DNA of 64,000 nucleotides from Balanoglossus misakiensis. Its lineage: Eukaryota > Hemichordata. Positions 32,421 to 46,300 of the stretch are shown here, piece after piece. The position numbers and the translations under genes were made by a program. The notes under the pieces are model-generated. The model was not told the DNA's origin. It ran no database searches and worked only from the letters and a program-made list of their open reading frames with translations. Within the stretch, counting starts at the first letter, position 1, and every line of letters starts with the position of its first letter. The stretch is from contig CM082578.2 in NCBI GenBank assembly GCA_040954595.2, positions 8,990,001-9,054,000 on the forward strand, in the 5' to 3' direction.

Positions 32421-35414
32421 AATGTCTTGAGGCTGCGACGGATTATGCCAACTGATGCCGTAATACTGGTCGATAGTGCGTGTCGATGCACGGACGCTAC
32501 TGTGTGCCGGTGGAAACAATGGACATTATGAAATTGACAAATGTCGCTATCTCTTGAAAACGAAATAACCTATGACCCCGCTATGATATCACATAATGAT
32601 AATGACAGGAACATTCGTCACGAACCGTGACGGGCCTATGACTGAAGCACCGAGAAGTTTGCCGACCAACAACGCGTGGGACCGTATCAGTCAGTCAATT
32701 TTTACTTCTTTTACCAGGGATCGTTTTAAGACAACTTTGCGCCCCTTTTACAGCCCACTTGCAATATAATCTGTGATCGTATTACGTTTTGTGCTCACAG
32801 AGAGAAGTAGTTAAGTAAGAGCGTACACTTACAAGGTCAATAGTCAAATTGGTGCCCACGCACTCTTTGCATCACTTGTCAAGTTTCCAATTCTAACCGT
32901 TCCAAGGCCAATCATATAACACTTATTTTTTTGCATTATTTTCATGTTTTGCTTTTCAAATCTAAAATTGATTCATGTGATTCACGTCCTTAACGAGGAC
33001 CTTTTAACATGTACGTGTATCATTGAACCTTGACTGGTAGTTTCTGTTCAAGGTTTAGAAAAGAAATGGCAAACAGGCGCAGAGCTAAAATATGACCATC
33101 TTCATGATGTACATGTAATGCAAAAACAGTTTTACATGGTGTGTATACACACTGGATGTACTGTGACATCGGTTTCCGTTATGGTGGGTCTCCAAAGTAG
33201 TCGAATTCACATCTAAAGGAAATCTGTCGCCAGTTTTGCCAATAACAAATGAATGTTGGCGTGTCTTAACGAATTGTCAGTTTAACGAGGAGAGTTCATG
33301 TTCTTCAATGAAGGAAATTTAGCAGCTGTGTGAATGGGGAACACGAAATAAAACTAGCGATTGAACAGGAGAGATTGGTACTTAACTAATTCCCTTATTC
33401 ATAACAAACTTAATTAGGTGATCCAACGTTAATCTAAATGTTATGTGACCCATGCTGACAGGAATGGCGAGAATCCCATTCATTTTTTTTTCGGGAGAAA
33501 ATTCGAGCAAATACCTTGGCTGTAATCGGACACGCCGGAGAAGGTCAATGTGGCGTGGATTTGTTTTGCGCATTCAATAAATAGTGAGATTTAATCGAGA
33601 GAAAAAAAAGATGCGAGGATAACATAATTTATGTTGGGAGGTTAAACGAGAATTTTTGCTTTTATCGTTTCACTTAATTGGCAATCCAAAAACTGTCCGA
33701 CTGATTGGAAAGGCCTCGTGAAGCGTTCACCGCGCGTGCTACAACGAACTGCATTTTCTTGTCCCTTCAGATAAAAGTGTTCCTTGTCGGAGCAGTTAAC
33801 GTGAGTAATTCGTTCATTTCGTGTTGGTTCAGGCCATTAACCAATCACATAACACGTGATAATTGCGTTTTGATGTGGGACCCGTGGCAGATCATGTGGG
33901 TTCGCGCCATAACATTGTACGTCGCTGTTTCGTTTGCCGCCTCATTACGCCAATTTATCTGGTAGTTATGAACACCATATGTCGCAAGGAGCATGCACCA
34001 AATGTATTTATGCGAACGCACATGCTGCAATCAGAGAAACTTATCTGGGAATTCAACAGGAGATGATTAGGTTAATGAGGGGAGGTCACTTCTCCCAGCA
34101 CACATGTACCTATTCAGTAGAGACGGAGGAGCAGACTACAAAGGCGCGTGCACATTCGCGATTTTCATTTTCAGGCACGGTTTATTCATAATTTGGTTAT
34201 GATTCCAAATACCCGAAGGTCAAATATTAGGCGTTGCCATTTGGGGGCGCTGCTCTGCTACTCTGATCCGGAGGTTCATGTGGTTTTGCGAACGATGCCA
34301 TGCCATGGTAACAAAAAAATCGGAGAATAGCTATCACCGATTCTTACATGGCTTATAGAATGACAACTGACACTTGATAAATCTTGCATAACGAGACAAA
34401 AGAGTCACACGTGCAAAAACTTCACGCCATTTCATATTTACCATCGCCACCTGTCTTTTGAAGAGGTGTCAGGATCGTTTGCTCTGTAAATAACGCCCTC
34501 AGTGTCGGTGTTTTGACTCTGTCTTCAACGCTAGGGAAGGAATCACGGAGGAAAATTGTCAGTACAGAAGGCATGCGCGTGTAGAGGGAGGGAGGCGACT
34601 TCACCAAATCATGACAATCAGGGGGATAGGCTTAAATGTTATGCGTGCGTGATAATCCGACAATCACTTCAAGTGGTTTACTTAGAGCAACCACCAAATA
34701 TTTCTGCCACAAATCGTGACACTATATTTAAATTATTACCAATCACAAATCTGCTCTGAACCTAACAATGTGACTTACTACCCAAACTAGTGAATCAGCG
34801 ATCCCACCTCAAGCTCTTTCATACAATGTGGCAAAATGAAACTTAATCCACGTTTGCATGTATGTGTATATGTAAAAATGCTTAACCACGCTCCCTCTTA
34901 CTAGTACCATGGATGTTAGAATTTTGACCAAAAAAATCTTGACAATTATCTGTAAATGCGCCCTCTACAGGTATACCTTTGTAGGGCAGCAGGATTTCGT
35001 GCCTGGTGAAAACAATTGCACCTGCTACTCAGTCAGAACTGTTGAATCTTCACTTTGACTTAAAATGTAGAGAACGTTCTTTATCTAGTTCAGGGATGAA
35101 ATCGTTATAAAACTTCAAGTTTTATTCGACGTGACACCACAAAAACTTCCGAAAATCACATGCGCTGTTTGGCATACAGTTGTTTAATAAACTTACTTTT
35201 TAATAGGCCCACATCAAAATGAAGAGATGTTTTACAGCGAAACGTAGACTTTACAACTGTCGGCGGGAATTAAAACCAACGACCTGTCGTGCGTGGTCTT
35301 ACACTATATTGTCCCTGGAGTTTATTCGACCGCCCAAAATTTACAAATAACCGATCGTTTCCCCCGGTGTACGTGTATCCACACTTCGTGTCGTCGTGTC
35401 GGGTAACGGCGGAT

Positions 35415-35513
35415 ATGTCAGGCAGGGGTGGCCTCGTGTACTTGATGTTTATACTGTCCGCCATTTATAGAGGATGTCTTGACCACTTGACAGAGCTGGG
35501 GAATACGACAGCA
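35415..35513 (+). other. orphan signal-peptide exon candidate
   Basis: From ATG at 35415 the frame reads MSGRGGLVYLMFILSAIYRG and continues to LGNTTA, meeting a donor-like GTAAGT at about 35515. The hydrophobic core and the donor make a first exon of a secreted protein possible. No downstream partner exon was recognised before the - strand aminopeptidase gene. Confidence 0.25.
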
Positions 35514-36184
35514 CGTAAGTGTCGCCACGCTGTTGATTCGTAAAGTACACAAAGCGTCACGAGTCAGATGCAGGTCGCGATATTATGTTCCCAGGCAGGC
35601 GCCCAGAAACCTCTGTGAAGAGCGATCACGCGTTCTGTGACCACAGATCATCTACACGAGCCAATAGTCTCCCAATTGGTCGTTTTCTGGTGCAAAGAAG
35701 ACCTTGCGACAGGAACGGGAGCAGTTCGGCAGGAAAGAGTGAATTTGACTGGGAAACACGGTATTTCGAATCATTCCCACATCATTCAAGTCTATTACAG
35801 AGTATCCAGAAGAGATTGAATAATCTCCTGTACATGCAAGGCCGCTGGTATTGACTTTGTGCATCTTCCGCTTATGAATTGGTGGGTTGATGATAACATA
35901 AACAAGCCGAAACAAGTGATGTAAAGGAAAGCAACGAGTAAGAGAATCGGCATTTTGACAACAGCAACACAGAAGACTTCGATACCGCAGAAGTCCTGAA
36001 TTATTTTTTTTTATCCATGGAAGAGAACGGAATGTACAAGTAGATATTCTTTTGACCATTCTTACCCACATTACATAACTACATTAAATATTCAAGTATA
36101 TATAATTTTTATGCAACAAAGGACTAGTAATCCTAATTGTGTCTAACAATTAAAAAAGTCAAACATGAGTTAGGTTCTCCAGTC

Positions 36185-36190
36185 TTTAAT
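36185..36190 (-). terminator. candidate polyadenylation signal ATTAAA
   Basis: TTTAAT on + (ATTAAA on -) about 113 bases after the stop codon of the second aminopeptidase gene. Confidence 0.35.
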
Positions 36191-36302
36191 AGACTTTTCT
36201 AGTATTGATCAACAACGTAGTGGAGCGCATGATTGTTTAAAGACTGGCATGAACACAAACGCGAATCATTTCAGTAAACATTTCATTTACTACGCGAAGA
36301 AA

Positions 36303-39300
36303 TCATATGTCTTTCGTCACATCGTCGAACCACAACTTCAGTTCATCGTAGTTTCTGTTCATCCAGGCAATGTTCAGGTCGACTCGGTGAAGCGCGGCAT
36401 AAAAGTTCCTGGCGGCACTCTCAGACATGTCACTGTGGGCCCTGGCAAAGGCTTCAAGCTATAAAAATAAACAAGACATGGAGTCGCGAGTATGAGCGCA
36501 TCTCGTTTAGCCAAGGGGTTGTATAATACCACACTTGATGTCTTTCCAAACCAGTAACTTGTATTTGCGATTGTACGCATGCGCATCACATCCAGGGGGC
36601 GTGTTTGTTTGATTCCGTTCTCCCCGTTAAATATTTTATTCGAAATAGTACGTTTAGCTTTCTCTTTCATGCTTCTCGAGATGCCATAATTCTGCTATCA
36701 CAGACAATATAAACATATACACACGCGTGAAGTACACGACCAATCAGTATACTGAGAATTTTAATCAGCATTGTATGTATTACGTACAGTGTATGTGCGC
36801 ACAACTCTACGAGGAATTGGACAGAACGTATAGTTATTAAACGAACACAGAAAACGAGAAATGTTACAAATTATGCCTACCATTCCCTTCTCTGTCTCGG
36901 TATTCATCTCATCTGCAAACCCCCAAACGATATCATATGCAGAATCTCCATATCTGTAAGTAAGTTACAACAAGTTTACATCCGTTAATTGGTTGTGATT
37001 GGTAGGTGCTCGGGTGAAAATGTCGGTATACGTGTCTGTATGTCTGTCTGTTGACTGCCTACCACATTGCCCTCTTTCTAAAACATTATCTTCACGTGAC
37101 TATTAGTAATATACTTACGTTTCAAATAACTGTTCAAAGTTGTCCATTGTGAATGTCCATGCGATTGAAAAACCGACAGAAGAATACCCCTTGGCGTTTT
37201 TAATACCACCGTATGCCCATCCATTCTCCAACGAATATTCCAAATATCTGTGCATAAGATACAAACACAATCATATGCATTGCCTTGCAATGCCGGTCGC
37301 GGTGAAAACCCATTATAGTCTCTGAACGATGGGTGTCTTTGATCTCTTCCTACTTTGTGGATGTCGGCAAATGAAATTGAAAATTTGAAAATTCTGCTAA
37401 CCTTGACAAGAGGTAGGTCACCTGTGTGCACGCCATGCACGCCTGCAGATAACTCCTGTCAATAGAAGGTGTTGATTCACTCTCGTACATGTCCATGGCA
37501 AACTCCCATTCGACTTCGTTGCCATAGCGGATGGCAGTGCAGTACACCGTCTGTTTCGTGTCCGCCCTGATTCTGAAGTATAACAATGGCATACCCGTTG
37601 AGGCATGTGGCGGTGTGTTATTGATGAGACAGCAGGGGTAAATTTTGACATTTTCCGTGTGTTTACTCATGTCACCACGTAGTATGTGAAACTCGAAAGA
37701 ACAGGAAACTACTGTTGAACTACTTTAATATACTAAGAAATTCAATAAAAAACTTACGACCTCGTGGTCTTAGATGAAATCAATATTTCGTGATCGGCGT
37801 TACTCATGTGATAATGTGCACATCATCTAGCCAACCATCTCCTTTTAGCATCATCATTAAAGCAGTCACCATGACGACGACGACGATGATGACAATGCTC
37901 TCATATTACTCATTTTCAATTTAACAAATAGCACAACAACAATGTTCGGAGTCCGACTTCGAATTCACAATGCAAGATGCCATGAAATCAATGAAAAATT
38001 TCCCCGTTGCCATGGAATGGAAGTATATCACTCTCATTCCCCAAGTACTCTTGATACTTACGAATTGTTGCCAGTTTCCATCCAGTAGTTGTACTGGACA
38101 CTGCATGCGTCCACGCAGTCCGCGTGGGCATGCGCACAGGCGACTGCTATAGCCGTCATCGTGTTCATGCTGTAATTGTAATCATGAAAAAAAAGTAAGA
38201 AATGACCCAAAGAAAAAAACACTATTTATTAAGGCACTGACTAATTACTTATTACAGATACAACTAGCATTGGGTATAGCCACCTTGCCACAGGCAACCG
38301 ATAAGCTGATTGTACAGTTTACCTGATTTACAGAGTGAATGTGTTTGATTTTGTTCACACGGTGAGTTTGTGCGGTAAACTGAAATTCGCTGCCGTGCAA
38401 CAATGGCTGCTGCAATCAAATCAAATGACATCCCCAGCGTTACTTACTAGACAAGCAAGTCTTCGTCGGTAAAGTCCCATCCATACCTGTCGTACATGGG
38501 ATCTATAAGATTACGCATGTATTTCTGAAAAGGGTGACGGAAAGACGAATAAGATTAAGTTATCATTTGGTAAGATTCACGACATACAGTGACTTACATG
38601 ACTGCAGCAATATAGTCATTTTCATTTCCAATAGGAATTATCTCCCCAAAGCTTTCTGTAGGCCTACGTTTGTCAAAACTGCCAAAAGACTTCTGTGACA
38701 CAGACGTTCAGAGGAAAGACAAGCAGTTCAAATCTTCTTACAGTTAGATAATTAAATTATACCCACATTTGAAGTTCGTATGGCCAACAAACGTTTCTAA
38801 GCATCTTAAACGGTGACGTACAGAAACGTTACACTTACCTCGTAATAACCATAGGCAGTCGTTCGTTTTAACATAGTCTTCGTCCTTCGTATGTTATCTG
38901 TGGCAGCTCGCCATGGACCGTATTCTACTTCTTTGCTCATATATTCAGTCAACTTCCACGGTATCAGCTGATTCAGTTGGTATCCGTGTGCCAATGTGAA
39001 CGAATCGGAGAGTAGCTCTGTGCGGCTGCGTATTGGGATAACCTGTAGTTAAATATTTAGACGTAAAGAGCAAACGTTAACCCAAAAATAAATTAAAGCT
39101 GAGTGCCCCCCCCCCCCCAATAAGATGTGCTGTTCTGATTACATGGTTTTCAAAAATAGGGTAGGTAGGTAGGTAGGGAATTTTTTTTATATTTTGCAAT
39201 TTGTTTTTATATCTTTGGCCGCCGTAGTGTAGAATAATGAAACCAGGCTTCATTGTCACGTCTACCCCAACCTCGTACGCGGTTCGACGTCGGCAAGCCA

Positions 39301-40341
39301 TTTCTTTCCCTGACACGGTCGACCGTTCGATGAACGGCGCGACCTTCGGCCTGAAAACTGTATTTCGGAAGAACTCAAGAATGTTCGCCGTCGTGTCGCG
39401 CAGACGTAGAAATATGAACATTAATTGGCACGGAACACCGAAGCCTTCACAGCGAACACTCTGGGGTGTGGCAAAAATAAACACTTTTTTCCTTCCAACC
39501 ATCAGAAAGAATCGTGATGATGAATGCCCTGGGTGAATAAAAAAAGTGGTCCTGTAAATTCTACACACCTCGTGTTCATCAAGCAACTGCTGAGCCAGCT
39601 TATTCCAGTTCTCGATTTCATAATTGACACGATAGTATCCAGCGTTGTGTATATTGAACAAAATCCAATCGTCAAAGGTGGCGCCGCCCACTGTGACGTC
39701 AGCTATGGAGGAGAGGAAAAGACGTATACGTGAGCTCTGGTCGGGCATTGCCTATACTCGATGAAGAATCTCGGTTTCCTGATTCCTTAGTCATGGCGCA
39801 CACAATAATAGCTATGTGATGAAGTACATTGCTTTTTAGCATATGGCGCGCAATATACATATTTCCTGCATTGATCATTTTGCAAACATTTTGCATTATT
39901 CAACAGGAGGAGCCGTCACGGACACTGAAATATACTGAGCTGTGATCTCACATGCCGTACTTCAATACGTTTTCTGTGAGACATATTCAGGTCACCCTGA
40001 ACCTTTTCACAGTACTCTGTCCTAAACGCGTCTTGCTTCGCGATAAATCCCTCTCACGAGTATTTGTTTACGCGCAAGGGACTTAGTAAACATATATCGT
40101 ACTTCACGTGGATGATATTGAATACTAGATCTAGAATCTTAGCCAAACGGTACACTGGAAGAGTCTGTCACAGAGAGCAGTGTATGGAACAGTGTTTATC
40201 ATGGAAAGTGTATGGACCACAAGATGCTAAAGCCAGCCGTGAAAAAGTTACCGATGTTAGATAATTTGTCTGGTTTGAAATGAATCACCGGATCCAATTT
40301 AATTCGGTCCATTGCAGAGATCTACCCATCTGTCTGTCTGT

Positions 40342-40397
<56 letters not shown>

Positions 40398-43300
40398 TGG
40401 TTTTTCAACAACGCCACTTTTAGCATGCCAGTCCTATATTTTGGTTTAAAGTTGACATGTTGAGTGATTGGATATAAATGAAGAAGAGTTTTCAGTAGGC
40501 TTAATAGATTACATGCCTAGAAGAAAAATAAACATGGTTCGACATCATTCATCATCGTTGCAAACAGCGGATGTGTGGAAATGGAAAGGGTCGCGCTTGA
40601 CTTGTAAAAATAAGTAATATGTTCATGTTTTCGTTTCATTTACGGATTTGTCACTCGACAAAGTCTGACGTGTGAAAGCATCGGCTACTGTACCTGGTCC
40701 CATGTTTTGCCACGTTCTGCCCGGGTCTTCAAAATTCTTCTCTCCTTCGTGGGTGTAGGTCAACATGACGTACCATTTATATCTGAAGTGGAATTTGACA
40801 GTTGGTCTATGTTTTGCCGCACCTTTCTCCATTTTATACTAAATAGTTATCTTCATGTAATTTAAGCTGCACTACGTCAGTTTGTAATTCTTGATTAAAG
40901 TGTAGTCCAAGAGCAGCCTATTGGTAAGGAGGAGTAAGTTTTTTTTTTCCATTCTACAGCCCCATACATTATTGGTAAGAAGCCAAAAGTCTAGTCTTAC
41001 CCCATATCGCCATATTTATCCGTTGGCTCGTCTGTAGGGTCCAGAAGGAAGTGCTTCTGTGTTGTGTGGACGAGGGTGGGGTCTACTGAATCACGTGACA
41101 CATTAACTACTGGGTAGCCCATCTGTAAGATCCACGTGTCCATGATCTGTTTGACGTTCAAATCATGCTTTCCACTGTCTGCCTGCGATTCAAAAGATCG
41201 AAGGAAAGTTAGGAAATGTCTTCTTATACAGTACACGTCGAACGCAAAATTTGCAGAACATTTACATAGGACATAGTGTTTGTACACGAGAAATTCCGCA
41301 CATGCGCATAAGACGATCATCGGCCTTTAACGATAGACTAGTACATGTATAACCCAAGAAAAGTTGTCTTTCACCTCGCTCAATGCCGCAAAAAGGTCGT
41401 CGGAGACAACGTTGCTGTAGTTGTGGCGATTGAGGTACAGCGATAAGCCTTCGTTGAGCGTTGATGGAGTCAAGAAGTCAGCCATCATGAGAGTCAGACT
41501 CGCGCCCTATCGAGAGAAAAGGAAGGAGTTGTCAGCACGGTAGTTTGAGTTAGACACAAGCGTGTATACCACTTCCATTAAAATACGAAGTAGACGATGC
41601 CCATACTTCTGTGGGCGGAGGGGGGGGGGGTTCAGACGTTTGTTTTGAAGTAAAACAGATGAGGTGATCGAAATAGGGGCATGGTTTATTTGCGCATCTA
41701 TATAAGTGGTACTTCCTTTGGCCCGTGAGGTCTAGCAGATGAAATATGGGAAGGCTAACTATAGAGGTGTTTCATATTTCAAGTCAAGTCACTTGCCTGT
41801 GCACGTCTGCTGCACTGTTTATTTACGTAATATATAACAGACATTATAATGTAATGACAAACACAATCGAACTTGCGATGACGAAAAGGGTAGGTTAGGG
41901 TTATATTATAATGCCCTTCATCTCACGACAAATCCAAAAAAGAGCAGACTACACAAAATATGGTTTTTGGATCCGGATCCTTTGAACTGTGGCCGATAGG
42001 TCAGCGCTTTTGAATGTTATCACTTTCACGTTAATGAATCCGTCTGCACTCCGAACACGTCCGTCATGTCTGGCCGTTCATCCCACGTGAAGAAACTTTG
42101 ACACCAAGGGGGCCTCGCTGCTAACCCGCGGCAAATGTTTTGATTTGTTTACACAACAGGGAGTGGCTAATTGATGCGACCTCGGAGCAATTGATCAAAA
42201 TCACATTAATCTGCCGCTGATCTCCGTGTCAGTCAACGCCACAGGTATGATAGCAGTGAACGTAGTCCCTGGGGGACTATGCAGTGAATGACCGATGCAT
42301 CGATGCTTACTACCATTGAAAGGCTGTTGCGAAAGCCTGATTTCTTACAGAAAAACTTACCCGTCTATCATATTTGACAGAAAAATGTCGCAACCTAGAA
42401 GGGCTCAGATTCAGGCAGCGAACGCGTGACTCAAAAAGACTGTTTAATATTGGTTTCCTTGGCGAGCACACGCGTCTTCACGACAATAATTATATGAACA
42501 TTCAGATTACTAGCATAGCGCGTTGCGTTTTACTGCTTAATTAACAGCCAAATGCAATTATGACTATCAACCATACCTTCTGGTATGCAATGGTACCAAA
42601 GGCAGCGAGGATTTCATCGGACGTCGTTCCGACCGGATAGACCACTGGGTGGGAATCGCCACTGGAGTCTACCCCCATTGCTGCATATAGGTCACTCCAT
42701 TGAAACACTTGTTCGAACTTGACACAGTGCAAAAAGAGGGGGAATAACACAGTAGTAAATATAACAACGTGGCATGTTAGTACACAAGAAGACATGATGA
42801 TCGAGTGATTAACGCCGGTGTCACCCGTCGTAAATGTGGCATCCACACGCAAAACTAGGCTTGCAATGTAAAGTGATTTTGCTTCACCCGTTACATAGGC
42901 GCATCTTTTTGGTACAGCACAAACAATTCTGGGTCGTATCTGACGGCCATATCATGGCGGGTTTATTAAAGCTTGATGATCGTGTTTTTTTTTTAGAAGG
43001 AAACTGTATTACCACAAGATCGCTATTTGAATATGATATTGATATTCAAACCTAGTTATAATTTTGATGAACTTACGAAATATCGTACATTCATACTTCC
43101 CAACTATTTACTAGTAAACGTGTAATCTTTTTCTTACAATTTTAAAATAAGCTGCGTTATATAAGCTGTGTTTCGACCGACACCCAGGGTCGTGTTCGTT
43201 ATTATTAATCAGTAAATTTACACGCTTGGTTGTACTATCGCCCCCAGCATCAAATACAAGTGACGTAGCTGTATCTATAGAAACGGCCCTGGTTTTGAAA

Positions 43301-46300
43301 AAGAAAATGGTGGCCTACCACGTGCCAGTCAGGCTCAGTGAGGTTACTTCCGATGTATTCGACAAAACTGGTGATACCTTCGTTTAACCACGCATGATCC
43401 CACCACTTGCAGGTTATCAGGTCACCAAACCACTGTGGACGACAAAACAAGACATGCATAAACCTTACGAAATCATCAGTTTTTTATACGTTATCTGGTT
43501 CTGAGGAAAAAGTTACTCTATTCCGAAATATCACTGATAATTTCGTCGTTGTGAGAGCTGTACTCCGTAGGCCAATCGTGTTGACAGTTCATTATTTATG
43601 TTGCAGAGACAAAATTTTCACACTGGCTGTCATTTCAGCAATCGTGGAAAAGAAAGAGTCCAATTGATCAGTTCAATAGCGGCGGCCTTGTGATCGGCGG
43701 ATACGTGATACTATAACATCAACTTCCCCCACGTGAGTGTCATGTGACGCCTACCATGTGTGCCACCTCGTGGGAGACAAGCGAGTTGGACCTTTGCTTC
43801 TGGTATGGAGTATCCACGCCAGGTGTGTAGGATATACGGCTGTCTCTGTACAGAACTACGCCCCAGTTCTCCATGCCGCTAAAATAAAAGTTGGGTATGG
43901 CGACATTGTCTGCAATGAAAAGAAATGTAAGAACAATGAACACTAATGATTTCTTAGTCAGTACATGGAGCATAAACCAGAAAAGAAGTCATGGCAATTA
44001 AGTGTAAGTGAACGCATGCTTACTGTTTACTTAACCCTTTGAAGCCATTTATCAACCACCGACCAAATTGTCAAAATAAATCCCTGTTTATCCACAGGCG
44101 GGGCCCTCCCTTCTACTGTCTCCTGGTTTTAATGATGATTTAAAGTATATATGTGTGTACCGTCTCTGAATACTGACTCTGAATTGTATCCTTGTCAAAT
44201 CCAAGAAACAGGTCACCACACTGAGAAAGTGAGAATATTTCCGCGCTACAAGGGGAAGTGGGGACGATAAATAGGCCTCTTTGTAATACAAATGTCAAGG
44301 GCACGATAAGCCTGTTGCACAAACTGTAATGACAACATTTTACATGCATCGGAACAAGTCATATTGTAAAAATTGCGAAGTACGTTCAATTCCGCTGAAT
44401 GCCCTGAGTGTTACTGCCTATCTTGACAGGGTAACATATCTTCTGGTTCAAACTGGTTTATGTACCGAGCGTAGCGTTAGAATAGAGAGGCATGGCAGGT
44501 TGTACACAGGCAACCCAAGAAAGTTGGATAAACAGGTCCGGCTAACAACTATGAATCTCCACCCTGAGTGGTATTTGTCTCCAGGCGAAGAAGACGAGAG
44601 GGGCACAACGTTGCAGTTTTCACGTGTTCCAGAGTCCGATTGGGCTGGAACAATGATCAATAATACCATACTCTCGGAAACAAGTTAGTCAGGCTAAAAC
44701 AGTTCGTGTTTGAACAAAGGTCGGTAAAGAAACATCTGAATTGTCAAAAGAGAGCCCCCTCAGACACAATTGATGTACATGTATACATTACGTGACAATG
44801 AACTATGAAGTTTACCTAATTTTGGTAGCGGATACTGGATTCCGTATATTCTGTAAAAGATGTCCATGTGCTGTGTTGCCATGTCGACGGCATATTCGAA
44901 TGCTTCAATCCTGTCTTCTGGAGCCCACACACTAACCTATTGTGCACGTGAATAGAAAAAGTAAAACAAGTTAAATAAACACACTGTCAGACGTGAAAAC
45001 TGAACAGGTGCGATTTATGAATTTCCTTTGCGAATTGTTTTCTTTGCTAAGTTAAATTTTATACGAAATTTGTCAATATAATACAGAGATGAATTGTCGA
45101 AGTAAACAGTAACGAAGGAATGCAAATAACATCATTATCAAATTCTTATCTCCGGGCATATGTCATGACAAATTACCTGTTTATTTCTATATCAGAAGCT
45201 TTTATCATATCGCACCCGTGGCGTATAAGCAGTTGATCTACTCAAACCCCGCTACCGTGGTTCTCGAACTAAGCGCAACCTCCGTTGAAACGAAACTATT
45301 TGGGAGAGGGATTGAACGATTGACCTTACTGTAAAAATTGCCTGATAATTAGCTTTGGCTGTAAGCGGGTCTGGGAGGGAGTTTAAAGGTAGCAGCTCTG
45401 GATCCCACGGGATCAATCTCTGGTTTCACAAATCGGGCGTGGCTCTGCGCGGAAGGAATTTTGAGCCTATCTGCCTTGTGAAACCAACAGCAGCGCAGTT
45501 CGCTGCTCTCTGGTGTGACCCGGGGGTGTGACCCCTTTTCGTGACAAACAGATCTTAACCCATGACGGAAATATCAGCAACAGAATGATGTTTCCCGCGT
45601 AGAGCGAGTTAATGCCCTTTTCATGTGAGCTTTGTTTAATGTTGCATTGAAATAAACTTTTATTGTATACGCACATATATCCTGACATTCAATATAATAG
45701 ACTACTTGTGTTACATGTATTTTAAATTTATCACACGAAGGAATCCATCATGCAGTAATTAGCGCTCGAGCGTTCTTCGGAACATAGAACAACAAGAATT
45801 CTTTTCCGATACATTCGTTCGGATAGTTTTATCGGTGTTAATGCTTATATATATATAGTGCTGTAAGTTCAAAAATATCACGTGATTACAGATGGAAATA
45901 CTATTGCTGATACAGATACCTGAACGCACTGGGTTCTCACTAGGTAGACATATCGTATAAATTGAGTGAATTCTATTGCAACTACCTGCAACATTTCTCG
46001 ACTTACCCCTTCAGCAAAGGGAAAGAAGCACTTACATATACAAGCGCTTGACTCAATATTTTCCCCGAACACGGAAACAGAATTTAAAGGCTGACGATCG
46101 TCTTATGCGCATGTGCGTGTTTTCGTGTGTACAAACATTACATCCATTGCAAATGTTCTGCAGATGTTGTGTTCGACGCATTCAAGTATAAATAGACCTT
46201 AGTTTTGTCCCTTCTTTTCACCCAATTTGCTGTCTTTTCCCACAGTCACTCCTTTCCCGATCCCTGACACAAACTATGGCCGCCATCTTTTCTTTTGTTT

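Larger units (their letters stand above)
32529..36302. other. spacer between aminopeptidase genes 1 and 2
   Basis: Should hold the promoter of aminopeptidase copy 1 (right of 32420) and the 3' UTR of copy 2. I see no TATA box I trust. A frame starting at 35415 on + looks like a signal-peptide exon. Other open frames are short and unrecognised. Confidence 0.5.

Noticed and set aside
32421-32519. TTG-initiated extension of aminopeptidase 1 by 33 residues
   Set aside because: No ATG in that stretch; the first in-frame ATG is at 32420.
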